Below the pieces are notes generated by a model. The model worked only from the letters and a program-made list of their open reading frames with translations. It did no database searches and had not been told where the DNA came from. The position numbers were made by a program, and so were the translations under genes. From Amoebophilaceae bacterium (lineage in GTDB: Bacteria; Bacteroidota; Bacteroidia; Cytophagales; Amoebophilaceae), in NCBI GenBank assembly GCA_011524725.1, contig WTJV01000044.1, positions 1 through 63,853 on the forward strand: a DNA stretch of 63,853 nucleotides, written 5' to 3'. Positions 53,394 to 62,147 of the stretch are shown piece after piece. Every line of letters begins with the position of its first letter. Position 1 is the stretch's first letter.

Positions 53394-54692
53394 ATGAAAA
53401 AGGTCGCTTTACATATTCAAATCCTTGCAGGGCTCTTTTTGGGTCTTTTGTTTGCTATAGCAAGTATCAAGCTAGGCTGGCCTACCCATTTTACTATTAG
53501 CTATATCAAGCCCTTTGGTACCATCTTTTTGAATAGCTTAAAGATGATTGCTATACCACTCATCTTTGTCTCCCTCGTGGTTGGTGTCACTAGCATTGAA
53601 GACGTCACCAAACTTTCTAGAATTGGCGGAAAAACGTTTCTTATTTACACTGTCACTACCATATTGGCTGTTGTACTAGGTCTCATAATTGCCAATCTAA
53701 TCAAACCCGGACAGATCATTTCTGAACAGACTAGACACCATCTCATGGCGCTTTACACTGGCGAGGCAGCGCAGCACAGCGCCACTACACAAGTGATACA
53801 AGCACAAGCCGAGCCTCTTCAATTTCTTTTAGACCTTGTGCCTGACAATCTAGTAGCTAGTATGGGTAACAATGCAAATCTGCTGCAAGTGGTATTAGTG
53901 GCTGTGCTATTTGGCATAGCGCTCTTGCAGATTACACCCAGAAAAAGTAGACCTGTGATCCTATTCTTTGAGGGAGTCAATGATGCGATCATAGAGCTTA
54001 TACGCTTTATTATGAAGCTGGCGCCTATCGGAGTCTTTGCCTTGGTGGCCTCCTTATTGGTGGAAGTAGCTAGAGATAACAATCCCAGTGAAGTGTTTGA
54101 GATACTGTACGCATTATTATGGTACGTCGTTACTGTAATTTCTGGGTTAGCATTGATAACCTATATTGTCTATCCTATCACCATCAAGCTGTTTACGAAA
54201 ATGGGTTACCTTCAATTTTTTAGAGGCATATACCCAGCTCAGCTAGTAGCTTTTACTACTAGTTCTAGTTCGGCTGCTTTGCCGGTGACCATGGAAAGGT
54301 CAGAAAAGCACTTAGGTGTCTCTGAATCCATGAGTAGCTTTGTACTACCGTTAGGAGCTACCGTCAATATGGCTGGAACAGCTCTTTATCAAGGAGTAGC
54401 TATTGTTTTCATCGCTCAGGCGCTCGGATTGGACCTGTCAATGACAGCACAACTTAGTGTAATCGCCAATGTCGTCATTTCGTCTCTTGGTGTAGCTAGT
54501 GTTCCTGGGGGCGCTATGGTAACGACGATGATGTTGTTGCAGTCGCTCGGCATACCCGCAGCAGGCTTGGCCTTGATTTTAGCCCCAGACAGAATTTTGG
54601 ACATGTGTAGGACTGTTACCAATATCACGGGAGATGCTGCTGTAGCGGTTATTATAGCCGATTCAGAAGGGGAGTTGCTATCAAATGAGTAA
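53394..54692 (+). CDS. Sodium (or proton)/dicarboxylate symporter, DAACS family
   Basis: Integral membrane transporter of 432 residues. Features of the glutamate/C4-dicarboxylate DAACS family: PLIFVSLVVGV, TSSSSAALPVTMERSEKHLG, VLPLGATVNMAGTALYQGVA, and SLGVASVPGGAMVTTMMLLQ with PDRILDMCRTVTNITGDAA. Likely imports glutamate, aspartate or C4 acids from the surroundings or host. Starts at ATG 53394, about 200 bases after the terminator, so it has its own promoter that I could not pinpoint. Confidence 0.93.
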   Translation: MKKVALHIQILAGLFLGLLFAIASIKLGWPTHFTISYIKPFGTIFLNSLKMIAIPLIFVSLVVGVTSIEDVTKLSRIGGKTFLIYTVTTILAVVLGLIIANLIKPGQIISEQTRHHLMALYTGEAAQHSATTQVIQAQAEPLQFLLDLVPDNLVASMGNNANLLQVVLVAVLFGIALLQITPRKSRPVILFFEGVNDAIIELIRFIMKLAPIGVFALVASLLVEVARDNNPSEVFEILYALLWYVVTVISGLALITYIVYPITIKLFTKMGYLQFFRGIYPAQLVAFTTSSSSAALPVTMERSEKHLGVSESMSSFVLPLGATVNMAGTALYQGVAIVFIAQALGLDLSMTAQLSVIANVVISSLGVASVPGGAMVTTMMLLQSLGIPAAGLALILAPDRILDMCRTVTNITGDAAVAVIIADSEGELLSNE

Positions 54693-54821
54693 TGAAAAGA
54701 TGCTAGGGGATAGAAAATACTGTGTTAAGCCTTTTCTAGCAAGTACCAGTGTGCTATAAATAATCTAGCAACAGTAGTAGCGGTCATTTCCTTTAAAATT
54801 TATCTAACCTGTGGTTCCGTG

Positions 54822-54894
54822 TGATCCCGCTGGGGCTCGAACCCAGGACCCTCTCCTTAAAAGGGAGATGCTCTACCAACTGAGCTACAGAATC
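54822..54894 (-). tRNA. tRNA-Lys (TTT)
   Basis: Minus-strand cloverleaf: GATTCTG acceptor, TAGCTCAGTTGGTAGAGC D-arm, anticodon stem-loop TCTCCCTTTTAAGGAGA (anticodon TTT), TTCGAGC T-loop, ending CGGGATC plus A73. The acceptor stem has two G-U pairs. Confidence 0.93.
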
Positions 54895-55120
54895 AGCTTT
54901 TTCTTTAAGTACTGCAAAAATAGCAGGGAATGCGGAAAATAAAAAGCGAGTGGATTCTGTTACAGACACCTGTGCCGTCACTTGGCCTCATTTTATGTAT
55001 AGATGCTGGGGATCTTGGGTTGACATTACTTTGTAATGGGGCTTATAGTTTGGCTTTATAGGTGAGCGTGGTAGTAGTAAAAAGGATTTTATATTGTCTA
55101 GAGATAAATAAGCCCTGATT

Positions 55121-55864
55121 TTGGATATTACCTTTTTGGGTACGGGATCGTCACAAGGAATTCCTGTTATTGCTTGTACTTGTTCCACTTGTCGGTCACC
55201 TGATGCACGAGATCACCGGCTTAGAAGTGCTATTCACCTTATTGATCACGGCAAAAGTATCCTCATCGATTCAGGGCCTGACCTAAGACAGCAGGCTCTT
55301 GGTACGAAGATCGATCGGATAGACGCACTGCTACTGACCCACGAGCACAGAGACCATATTGGGGGACTAGACGAGATGAGAAGTTTTGTGTATAAACACA
55401 AGAAGACCATTCCTATTTACGCCAGCGCCCGTGTACTCACACGCCTTCAGCGGGAATGCGCTTATTTATTTGCTAAAAAATCCTGTCAATCTAAACCTAA
55501 TTTTTCGCTTTATCCCATCGATAATGATCCTTTTGAGGTCGAGGGCCTGAACATTGTGCCTATCCGGGTATACCACAATAGCTTGCCTATCTGGGGGTTT
55601 AGGGTAGGCCAGCTCACCTATATCACAGACGCTAAGTACATTACAGAAGGGGAGATAGATAAGATAAGGGGGACTACGATTTTGATTGTGAATGCACTCC
55701 AGAGAGCACCTCACCCTGCCCACTTTAGTTTGGACGAGGCGCTCTCCCTTGCCCAGCAAGTCAACGCCCCACGAACTTACTTGACCCATATCAGCCACCA
55801 CTTAGGACCTCACCAAGAAGTCTCCAAGGAGCTTCCTTGCGTTGTTCAACCACCTTCGTCTTAA
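55121..55864 (+). CDS. MBL-fold metal-dependent hydrolase (PhnP-like)
   Basis: Metallo-beta-lactamase-fold hydrolase of 247 residues. ITFLGTGSSQGIPVIACTC and DPDARDHRLRSAIHLIDHG-like SPDARDHRLRSAI mark the PhnP/cyclic-nucleotide-type subgroup. The metal site is THEHRDHIGG, with a later TDAKYI and THISHHLG. It starts at TTG 55121; no ATG gives the complete N-terminal strand. Probably a phosphodiesterase, substrate unknown. The last residues (ELPCVVQPPSS) depart from the usual tail of the family, a small sign of divergence. Confidence 0.87.
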   Translation: MDITFLGTGSSQGIPVIACTCSTCRSPDARDHRLRSAIHLIDHGKSILIDSGPDLRQQALGTKIDRIDALLLTHEHRDHIGGLDEMRSFVYKHKKTIPIYASARVLTRLQRECAYLFAKKSCQSKPNFSLYPIDNDPFEVEGLNIVPIRVYHNSLPIWGFRVGQLTYITDAKYITEGEIDKIRGTTILIVNALQRAPHPAHFSLDEALSLAQQVNAPRTYLTHISHHLGPHQEVSKELPCVVQPPSS

Positions 55865-55953
55865 GCGTGTGCGGTAGCTAGCACCCCTGAGTATACTCTG
55901 GCTTATTCAAGCTGCTAGTAGAAACCCTAGCCATTATCACGAGTACTTGATTG

Positions 55954-56391
55954 TCAGTGAAAGAAGAAATGCATTTTGTCTTTATACACTCTCAAATCAA
56001 GGTGAATGGTGTAGGTTATCCTACCTGTCGCTTTTAGCACATCGCAAAATCTAGCAATGTCAAAGGTTTGCGTAAAATCTTGTACGGAAAAGAAGAAATC
56101 AATGTGTTTCAGGCTTGGGACCAGGTAATTGGTTATTTCCCCATCTTCTGTTCCGCCTCTGTTTTTAAGAAGCCTGTAGGTACAGTGTTCCGTTGCCAAC
56201 AAAAAACGCGTGGCGCAGTTGTTTGTATGTCTGGGGCCTTCGAAACACAAGTCTGCCACTCTAATCAACTGTAAGCTGGTACATTTGTTAATCAGCCAGG
56301 CGAATTGATGGGGCCTTAGCGCAGTAGTAACGCCCAATAAGGTAGTATCTTCTAGCAGGTCGGCGGTGACGATAAGTCGTTGCTTTTTCAT
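55954..56391 (-). CDS. IPExxxVDY-family protein
   Basis: Protein of 145 residues of a small Bacteroidota family named for an IPExxxVDY motif, seen here as LVPSLKHIDFFF. Function unknown. In many relatives it lies next to rnc and pyk; here it is divergent from acpP-fabF-rnc, a rearranged version of the same neighbourhood, which supports the call. Starts at ATG 56391. Confidence 0.78.
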   Translation of the reverse strand: MKKQRLIVTADLLEDTTLLGVTTALRPHQFAWLINKCTSLQLIRVADLCFEGPRHTNNCATRFLLATEHCTYRLLKNRGGTEDGEITNYLVPSLKHIDFFFSVQDFTQTFDIARFCDVLKATGRITYTIHLDLRVYKDKMHFFFH

Positions 56392-56464
56392 GTAGAGAGG
56401 GTTATTAATTTGCTATGTGCCCCACTTAGGACTTATACAAGCGTACTAGTCTAGATCGAGTTAC

Positions 56465-56500
56465 TTTGCGAAAAGTTAAATAATCTCGTTATTTGCGAAT
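56465..56500 (+). promoter_or_regulatory. Candidate Bacteroidota-type promoter for acpP
   Basis: TTTG at 56465-56468 and TTATTTG near 56489-56495, about 20 bases apart, approximate the phylum's TTTG and TAnnTTTG signals. They lie about 30-60 bases before the acpP start. Only a pattern match. Confidence 0.35.
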
Positions 56501-56525
56501 TGTTCAATATAAAGACGTTTAGAAT

Positions 56526-56762
56526 ATGGCAGATATAAAATCAAGAATAACTTCTATTATCGTTGATAAACTTGGAGTCGATGCTTCGGCGGTAAAACCG
56601 GAGGCTGATTTCTCTAATGATTTAGGGGCAGATTCTTTAGACAAGGTCGAGTTCATCATGGATGTTGAAAAAGAGTTTGGAATTTCTATCCCAGATGAAG
56701 AGTCAGAAAAGCTCCAAACAGTGGGCGAAGCAATCGCTTACCTTGAGAAAAACGTACAGTAA
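56526..56762 (+). CDS. acpP: Acyl carrier protein
   Basis: Small acidic protein of 78 residues that carries growing acyl chains in fatty acid synthesis. Helix and the 4'-phosphopantetheine site [14 protein letters not shown] (Ser37) are intact. First gene of an acpP-fabF-rnc run with gaps of 46 bases and then an overlap, all on the plus strand. Confidence 0.97.
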   Translation: MADIKSRITSIIVDKLGVDASAVKPEADFSNDLGADSLDKVEFIMDVEKEFGISIPDEESEKLQTVGEAIAYLEKNVQ

Positions 56763-56808
56763 GAAGATTAATCCATAAGCTAATTTAAACGCTTTACTAT
56801 TATCCTTC

Positions 56809-58062
56809 ATGAATATCAAGCGAGTTGTTGTCACTGGGTTAGGGGCCTTGACACCCATCGGAAATAATGTGGAGTCTTATTGGAAAGGGCTTCTGCAGGG
56901 TGTTAGTGGTGCTGCGCCCATCACCCGATTTGACGCTGCAAAATATAAGACCCGGTTTGCATGCGAGCTGAAGGACTACCGAGCAGAGGACCATTTTGAG
57001 CGTAAGGAGATCAATAAAATGGACCCTTGTTCACAGTATGCGCTTGTGGTCTGCGGAGAAGCCCTTGATGGCGCAAGGCTGGACTTAGCACGGGAAGATT
57101 TAGATAGAGTAGGCGTTGTTTGGGGTACTGGCATTGGTGGTCTGGAGAGTCTTTCTGATACTATTATCGATTTTGCGAATGATAGAGAAAATCCTAGGGT
57201 AAGTCCTTTTTTCATTCCTAAGATGATTGCGGACATGCCTGCAGGGAATATTTCCATCAAGTATGGGTTAAGAGGTCCTAATTTTGCTACTGTCTCCGCG
57301 TGTGCTTCTGCGAGTAATGCCCTGATCGATGCAACGCAACTCATTCAGCTAGGGCATGCTGATGTGGTCATCGCTGGAGGGTCGGAGGCTACCATCACAG
57401 AAATTGGAATCAGCGGTTTTAGTGCTATGAGAGCGCTTTCAGAGCGTAATGAGGATCCTCAAACAGCTTCTAGGCCTTTTGACAAAGATAGAGATGGCTT
57501 TGTGATGGGAGAGGGGGCTGGTGCACTTATATTAGAATCTTACGAGCATGCTCAAGCGCGCGATGCTAAGATATATGCGGAACTTATTGGCGTAGGCATG
57601 TCAGCTGATGCGTATCATATAACCGCTCCCCATCCTGAGGGTACGGGTGCAGCGGCGGTTATGGCCAATACCTTAAGGAATGCAAGAATAGTGCCTAAAG
57701 ATATTGATTATATCAATGTTCATGGTACTTCTACACCGCTAGGGGATTTGAGTGAAGTAAAAGCGATACAAAGAATTTTCGGGGCCCATGCCTATCAGCT
57801 CAACATCAGTGCTACCAAATCTATGACAGGTCATCTGTTGGGCGCTTCCGGTGCTGTGGAGTCTATTGCCGCCATTCTTGCCCTACAACATCAAGTTATC
57901 CCGCCCACTATCAATCACTTCACTGACGATGAGGCGCTTGACTCAGGTATGAACTTTACCTTTAACCGAGCACAGCCCAGAGCTGTCAATATTGCTCTTA
58001 GCAATACCTTTGGTTTTGGAGGACACAATACTTCCATTGCTTATAAAAAGTGGGAAGGATAG
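56809..58062 (+). CDS. fabF: 3-oxoacyl-[acyl-carrier-protein] synthase II (KAS II)
   Basis: Condensing enzyme of fatty-acid elongation; 417 residues. Catalytic Cys165 in VSACASASNA, His in NVHGTSTPLGD, and His in KSMTGHLLGASGA are present, plus the C-terminal NTFGFGGHNTS. Complete. Its TAG stop overlaps the GTG start of rnc. Confidence 0.97.
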   Translation: MNIKRVVVTGLGALTPIGNNVESYWKGLLQGVSGAAPITRFDAAKYKTRFACELKDYRAEDHFERKEINKMDPCSQYALVVCGEALDGARLDLAREDLDRVGVVWGTGIGGLESLSDTIIDFANDRENPRVSPFFIPKMIADMPAGNISIKYGLRGPNFATVSACASASNALIDATQLIQLGHADVVIAGGSEATITEIGISGFSAMRALSERNEDPQTASRPFDKDRDGFVMGEGAGALILESYEHAQARDAKIYAELIGVGMSADAYHITAPHPEGTGAAAVMANTLRNARIVPKDIDYINVHGTSTPLGDLSEVKAIQRIFGAHAYQLNISATKSMTGHLLGASGAVESIAAILALQHQVIPPTINHFTDDEALDSGMNFTFNRAQPRAVNIALSNTFGFGGHNTSIAYKKWEG

Positions 58063-58799
58063 TGGGGAGGTGGTTGCGTAAGCTTTTTCCTGTTAGACCC
58101 TCTGAAGATCAACAACTCAAGGATGCTATCTATGCTATCACTAAGCTAAAGCCTAGTAATCTTGCCTTATACAAGTTGGCTTTACAACATAGCTCTATCA
58201 AGACAGGTACGTACATTAATAAGCAGTCCAACGAGCGGCTAGAGTTCTTGGGTGATGCAGTTTTATCGTTAGTCATAGGAGAATTCTTATTTAAGAAATA
58301 CCCCCTTAAGGAAGAAGGCTTCTTGACTGAAATTAGAGCAAGGATTGTAAATAGGGCGTCATTAGGCAGTATAGCCAAGAAGATAGGTCTTGATACCCTA
58401 CTGTGCTGTCAGGGAAGTACCCTCCAGAAAGAGCGATTTAAGTTTGTCTATGGTAATGCACTAGAAGCACTCATCGGGGCTGTGTACCTAGACAAAGGCT
58501 ACCCATGCTGTTGCTACTTCATTCTTGGGCGACTGCTTGATATCCATATTGACCTGCCAGCATTGATACAGACCGATACCAACTACAAAAGCCAACTTGT
58601 TACATGGGCGAGTAGAAACCGTAAGCATATACAGTTTGAGACTGTCAGTGAGCAGCGCACTGGACGTGCTAGGACGTTTATAGCTCAGGTGTTGGTTGCA
58701 GGACAAGTAGCTGGACAAGGGAAGGGAAGTAGTAAGAAAGAAGCAGAGCAAGGAGCTGCGCAGGCGGCGTTGGCTGCCCTGGTTCAGGTGGATTTATAG
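58062..58799 (+). CDS. rnc: Ribonuclease III
   Basis: Double-strand RNA endonuclease for rRNA processing, about 245 residues. RNase III signature ERLEFLGDAVLSLVIGEFLF with the catalytic Glu/Asp, then YGNALEALIGAVYLDKG, then a double-stranded-RNA-binding domain (SQLVTWASRNRKHIQFETVS...GQGKGSSKKEAEQGAAQAAL). The GTG at 58062 overlaps the fabF stop (TAGTG) and has GGAAGGA upstream, so I prefer it to the GTG at 58050. Confidence 0.95.
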   Translation: MGRWLRKLFPVRPSEDQQLKDAIYAITKLKPSNLALYKLALQHSSIKTGTYINKQSNERLEFLGDAVLSLVIGEFLFKKYPLKEEGFLTEIRARIVNRASLGSIAKKIGLDTLLCCQGSTLQKERFKFVYGNALEALIGAVYLDKGYPCCCYFILGRLLDIHIDLPALIQTDTNYKSQLVTWASRNRKHIQFETVSEQRTGRARTFIAQVLVAGQVAGQGKGSSKKEAEQGAAQAALAALVQVDL

Positions 58800-58891
58800 C
58801 TATTTTCATGACATGGCTGCCCTGTTATGCTCCGACTCCACCCATTTGTAACTTCTCATGCTACTCGTAAATTTACGTCACTCTTATTTTC

Positions 58892-58975
58892 GCGCATGTG
58901 GTGGAATTGGTAGACACGCCATCTTGAGGGGGTGGTGCTTGTATAAGCGTGGGGGTTCGAATCCCCCCTTGCGCA
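58892..58975 (+). tRNA. tRNA-Leu (GAG)
   Basis: Type II tRNA starting GCGCATGTGGTGGAATTGG. The anticodon stem CCATC/GGTGG closes loop TTGAGGG (anticodon GAG), followed by a long variable arm and TTCGAAT. It ends CTTGCGC plus A73. The acceptor stem has one U-U mismatch (positions 6 and 67). Confidence 0.9.
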
Positions 58976-58993
58976 CTCTATGGACCTCATTAA

Positions 58994-59068
58994 GGGTGAT
59001 TAGCTCAGTTGGTTTAGAGCGTCCCGTTGACATCGGGGAGGTCGCTGGTTCGAATCCAGTATCACTCA
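58994..59068 (+). tRNA. tRNA-Val (GAC)
   Basis: Acceptor GGGTGAT pairs with ATCACTC. D-arm TAGCTCAGTTGGTTTAGAGC, anticodon stem-loop CCCGTTGACATCGGG (anticodon GAC), TTCGAAT T-loop, A73. Lies 18 bases after tRNA-Leu. Confidence 0.94.
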
Positions 59069-59117
59069 CCCAAGTATTAGGTTTCTGTAGTTTATTGGAG
59101 ATTAGGCACGCGTATCT

Positions 59118-62114
59118 CTACACAGCTACTATTCTATCTTTGCGTAAAGCAGACAAGGCCAATGATCTTTGTACAATAACGTCGTTTAGTACTAAATGCA
59201 TTATTTTTCTATATTGAAAACATAGGCTCGATATTTTACTGTCTGGGCTGTCGGCGTGTTTAACCAATCTGACGGTGTTATGTAGCTTTTTAGTAAGCTT
59301 ATGTGTCTTGCCAAGTGTTTTTTCGCACAAGGGCAGTATCTCGTCTTTTACCTTTTGCATGTATGTCCCGCTTCTAGTTCTTTTTAAAGCTTTAACGAGG
59401 CTAGTAAGGCATTTTGTAGTACAAGGATGTGCCCCTTCGTAAATCTGTAAGCTTGTATGCGTTGCTTGGCAATAGTAAGAGAATGCGTCCGTGGTGTTTC
59501 TGCGCAACCTCATTGTTTCGCCTAGATTGTGTAATGTTGCAACTATCATTGGGTGCAATGTACCTTGAAAAACCCTTCTCTGCATGGCCAATGCTTTTTC
59601 ACTATGCTCTTGTGCTTCTTGATAGACGCGTGCTTTATTAAGAGACTCCCCTATGTTGCAGAGCATCTGTGCTGTATCAGGATGATCCTGACTCTTAAAT
59701 ATACGTTGCTGCATCTCCATTGCCTCTCGATGCAAAGATTTCCCTTCTTTTACTTTTCCTAGCCGCATCCAAGCATCCCCTAGATCGTTCAGTAGGTAGA
59801 CAGTCCAAGGGTGGTCGTGGTTTTTGTGTATCCGCTTTTGCATTGCAAGTCCTTGCTTGAGGTAATCCCGTCCTTCCTTTAACATGCCTGCCTGTACTAA
59901 TGCGTATCCTAGATTATCTAAAGTATGAACAATACCAGGATGATCTTGGTGATTACAGATACGTTTTTGCATCGCTAATCCTTCTTCAAGATTAGCTATT
60001 CCTCTTTTCAACTTACCGAACTTTACGAGTGCGTGGCCTAAATAATTCAGCGAAACAGCCGTTCGTGTACTATCTCGGTTGCTATGTATGCGTTTGCTTA
60101 TAGTTAGGCCTTTTTCTATGCACCCTATTCCCTCTTTGAACTTCTCCGTTTGCGTTAGGGCATAGCCTAGATAGTTTAGTGTGGTAACTATCCAGGGGTG
60201 ATCATAATCTCCGTGAATCTGTTGCTGCATACTTAATGCATCCTTGAGATAACTTACTCCCTCCTTGCATTTTCCAGACTTCACTAGCGCATGTCCTATA
60301 TCACATAAGACTTTGGCCGTCCAGGGGTGCTCTTGATGGTCATAAATCTTATTCCTCATATCTAGCGCGGCTATGAAGTAATCTAGCCCTTCTCTCAGCC
60401 TTCCCGCCCACATCATTGCGTAGCCTAAGTAATGTAAGTTATTGGCCGTCCAGGGGTGATCTTGGTGGTGATAGACCCGATTGTTCATACTGAGTGCCTT
60501 GTGTAATAATTCTTGACCTTCTTCTAACTTTCCAGACTTCACCAGGGCATACCCTATGTAATGTAGAGAAATAGCCGTCCAAGGATGATCTTGATCATTA
60601 TAGATCTTATTCCGCATATCTAATGCGGCTGTGAGGTAGTCCAATCCTTCCTCTAATTTTCCCATCTGTACCATTGCGTAGCCTAAGTTGTGTAAGATAT
60701 TGGCTGTCCTAGGATGCTCTTGGTGGCTGTAGAGTCGATTATTCATGCTCAGTGCGTTTTTGAGACATGCCATTGCCTCTTCCAGTTCCCCCATTTGTGT
60801 TAGTGCATATCCTAGATAGTTCAGTGTATTAGCCGTCCAGGGGTGATCCTGGTTGTTGTAGATCCGTTCTTGCATGTCCACACTTTTCCGAAGACAGGCC
60901 AGCCCTTCGTTTAAACTTCCTTTCTTCACCAGGGCATATCCTAGATAACTCAGGGTTTTAGCCGTCCAAGGATGATCTTTGTCGCTATAGACCTGCTCTT
61001 GTATGTCGAGTGATGCTTCCAGACTTTCGATCCCTTTGTCTAATTGCCCCGCTTGTGTCAGTGCATAACCTAAGTATCCCAGGGTTTTAGCCTTCCAGGG
61101 ATGATTCGGGTCGCTATAGATCTGCTTTTGCATGCCGAGTGACTCTTTCAGGCGTTCGATTCCTTTGTCTAATTTTCCTGCTTTTACCAGCGCGTGGCCC
61201 GTGCATCTCAGGGTATTTGCAATCCAGGGGTGATTCTCATCTTTAAATAGGCTCTTTTGTTTCAATAACGCCTCTTCGAGACGTTTTATCCCCTCTTCTA
61301 GTCTACCTGACTGTACCAGCGCATATCCCATGTAACTCAAGGTGTTGGCGGCACAAAGATGATCTTGGTAATTACTGTCATAGATTCGCTTTTGCATGTT
61401 ATAGCTCTTCTCAAGATAAGCCAATCCTTCTTCTAGCTCTCCTGTCCATACCAATGCATAGCCTACGTAATGCATAGCGGTTGCTGTCCAAGGATGGTCC
61501 TCATTTTTATGAATTCGTTCCCGCATGTTGAGCCCTTCTCTAAGATGAGCCACTCCTTCTTTTGGGTTCCCTGTTTGTATTAGGGCATATCCTAGATAGT
61601 TAAGAGAGCAGGCCGTTCTAATGTTATCTTGATCATTGTAAATGCGGTTCCATGCGTTTAGCTCTTGCTCGTAGTAAGCTAACCCCTCGTTGACTTTTCC
61701 CATCTCGATCAATGCATACCCTACTTTACCTAGTAAATTCGCGGTGTTGGGATGCTTCCTGTCTTTATCAATAGACTGCTGTATCGCTAGCCCTTCTTTG
61801 AGACGCTGGAGTCCTACTTCTAGTTGTCCCAAGCGTACAAGCGTGTAACCCATTTCTGTTAGCGGACCGATGGTTTGGTCGTTATTAGTTAGATTAGGGT
61901 TAATGCGCCGCTGCATGATAAGTGCTTTTTCAAGATAACCTAACCCATCCTCTAATCTTCCTAAATGGGTCAAGATCTTGCCGTTTTTGTACAAAGCAGT
62001 AGCTACGCTGGGGTGTTCTTGGTTCTCGTGGATTTGTTGTTGCATAGCTAGCGCTTCTTCAAAGTAAGCCAATGCCTCTTTTTGCCTTCCCAGCTCTGTC
62101 AGATCATCCCCCAC
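59118..62114 (-). CDS. Tetratricopeptide-repeat protein, kinesin-light-chain-like (3' part of a split NB-ARC/TPR gene)
   Basis: The 998-residue open frame is almost entirely TPRs of the 42-residue kinesin-light-chain type. There are about 20 units of the form ...YLGYALVQxGxLEEGLxxLEEALxMxxRIYxDxDHPWTAxT. The units are similar to each other, implying recent amplification. No signal peptide. It opens with a weak GTG (62114). The frame upstream is interrupted by one TAA at 62148-62150 separating it from the NB-ARC open frame, and the bridge KHPDIAAALDDVGDDLTELG is plainly part of the first TPR. So it is either an independent product or the 3' part of a split gene. TPR arrays bind partner proteins; STAND proteins use them as sensors. 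Confidence 0.85.
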   Translation of the reverse strand: MGDDLTELGRQKEALAYFEEALAMQQQIHENQEHPSVATALYKNGKILTHLGRLEDGLGYLEKALIMQRRINPNLTNNDQTIGPLTEMGYTLVRLGQLEVGLQRLKEGLAIQQSIDKDRKHPNTANLLGKVGYALIEMGKVNEGLAYYEQELNAWNRIYNDQDNIRTACSLNYLGYALIQTGNPKEGVAHLREGLNMRERIHKNEDHPWTATAMHYVGYALVWTGELEEGLAYLEKSYNMQKRIYDSNYQDHLCAANTLSYMGYALVQSGRLEEGIKRLEEALLKQKSLFKDENHPWIANTLRCTGHALVKAGKLDKGIERLKESLGMQKQIYSDPNHPWKAKTLGYLGYALTQAGQLDKGIESLEASLDIQEQVYSDKDHPWTAKTLSYLGYALVKKGSLNEGLACLRKSVDMQERIYNNQDHPWTANTLNYLGYALTQMGELEEAMACLKNALSMNNRLYSHQEHPRTANILHNLGYAMVQMGKLEEGLDYLTAALDMRNKIYNDQDHPWTAISLHYIGYALVKSGKLEEGQELLHKALSMNNRVYHHQDHPWTANNLHYLGYAMMWAGRLREGLDYFIAALDMRNKIYDHQEHPWTAKVLCDIGHALVKSGKCKEGVSYLKDALSMQQQIHGDYDHPWIVTTLNYLGYALTQTEKFKEGIGCIEKGLTISKRIHSNRDSTRTAVSLNYLGHALVKFGKLKRGIANLEEGLAMQKRICNHQDHPGIVHTLDNLGYALVQAGMLKEGRDYLKQGLAMQKRIHKNHDHPWTVYLLNDLGDAWMRLGKVKEGKSLHREAMEMQQRIFKSQDHPDTAQMLCNIGESLNKARVYQEAQEHSEKALAMQRRVFQGTLHPMIVATLHNLGETMRLRRNTTDAFSYYCQATHTSLQIYEGAHPCTTKCLTSLVKALKRTRSGTYMQKVKDEILPLCEKTLGKTHKLTKKLHNTVRLVKHADSPDSKISSLCFQYRKIMHLVLNDVIVQRSLALSALRKDRIVAV

Positions 62115-62147
62115 ATCGTCTAAAGCAGCAGCAATGTCCGGATGTTT

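Noticed and set aside
59118-62114. Regular repeats that could be mistaken for a CRISPR array
   Set aside because: Units are about 126 bp, open in one frame, and translate to clear TPRs; there are no short identical repeats with unique spacers. No CRISPR was seen anywhere in the window.
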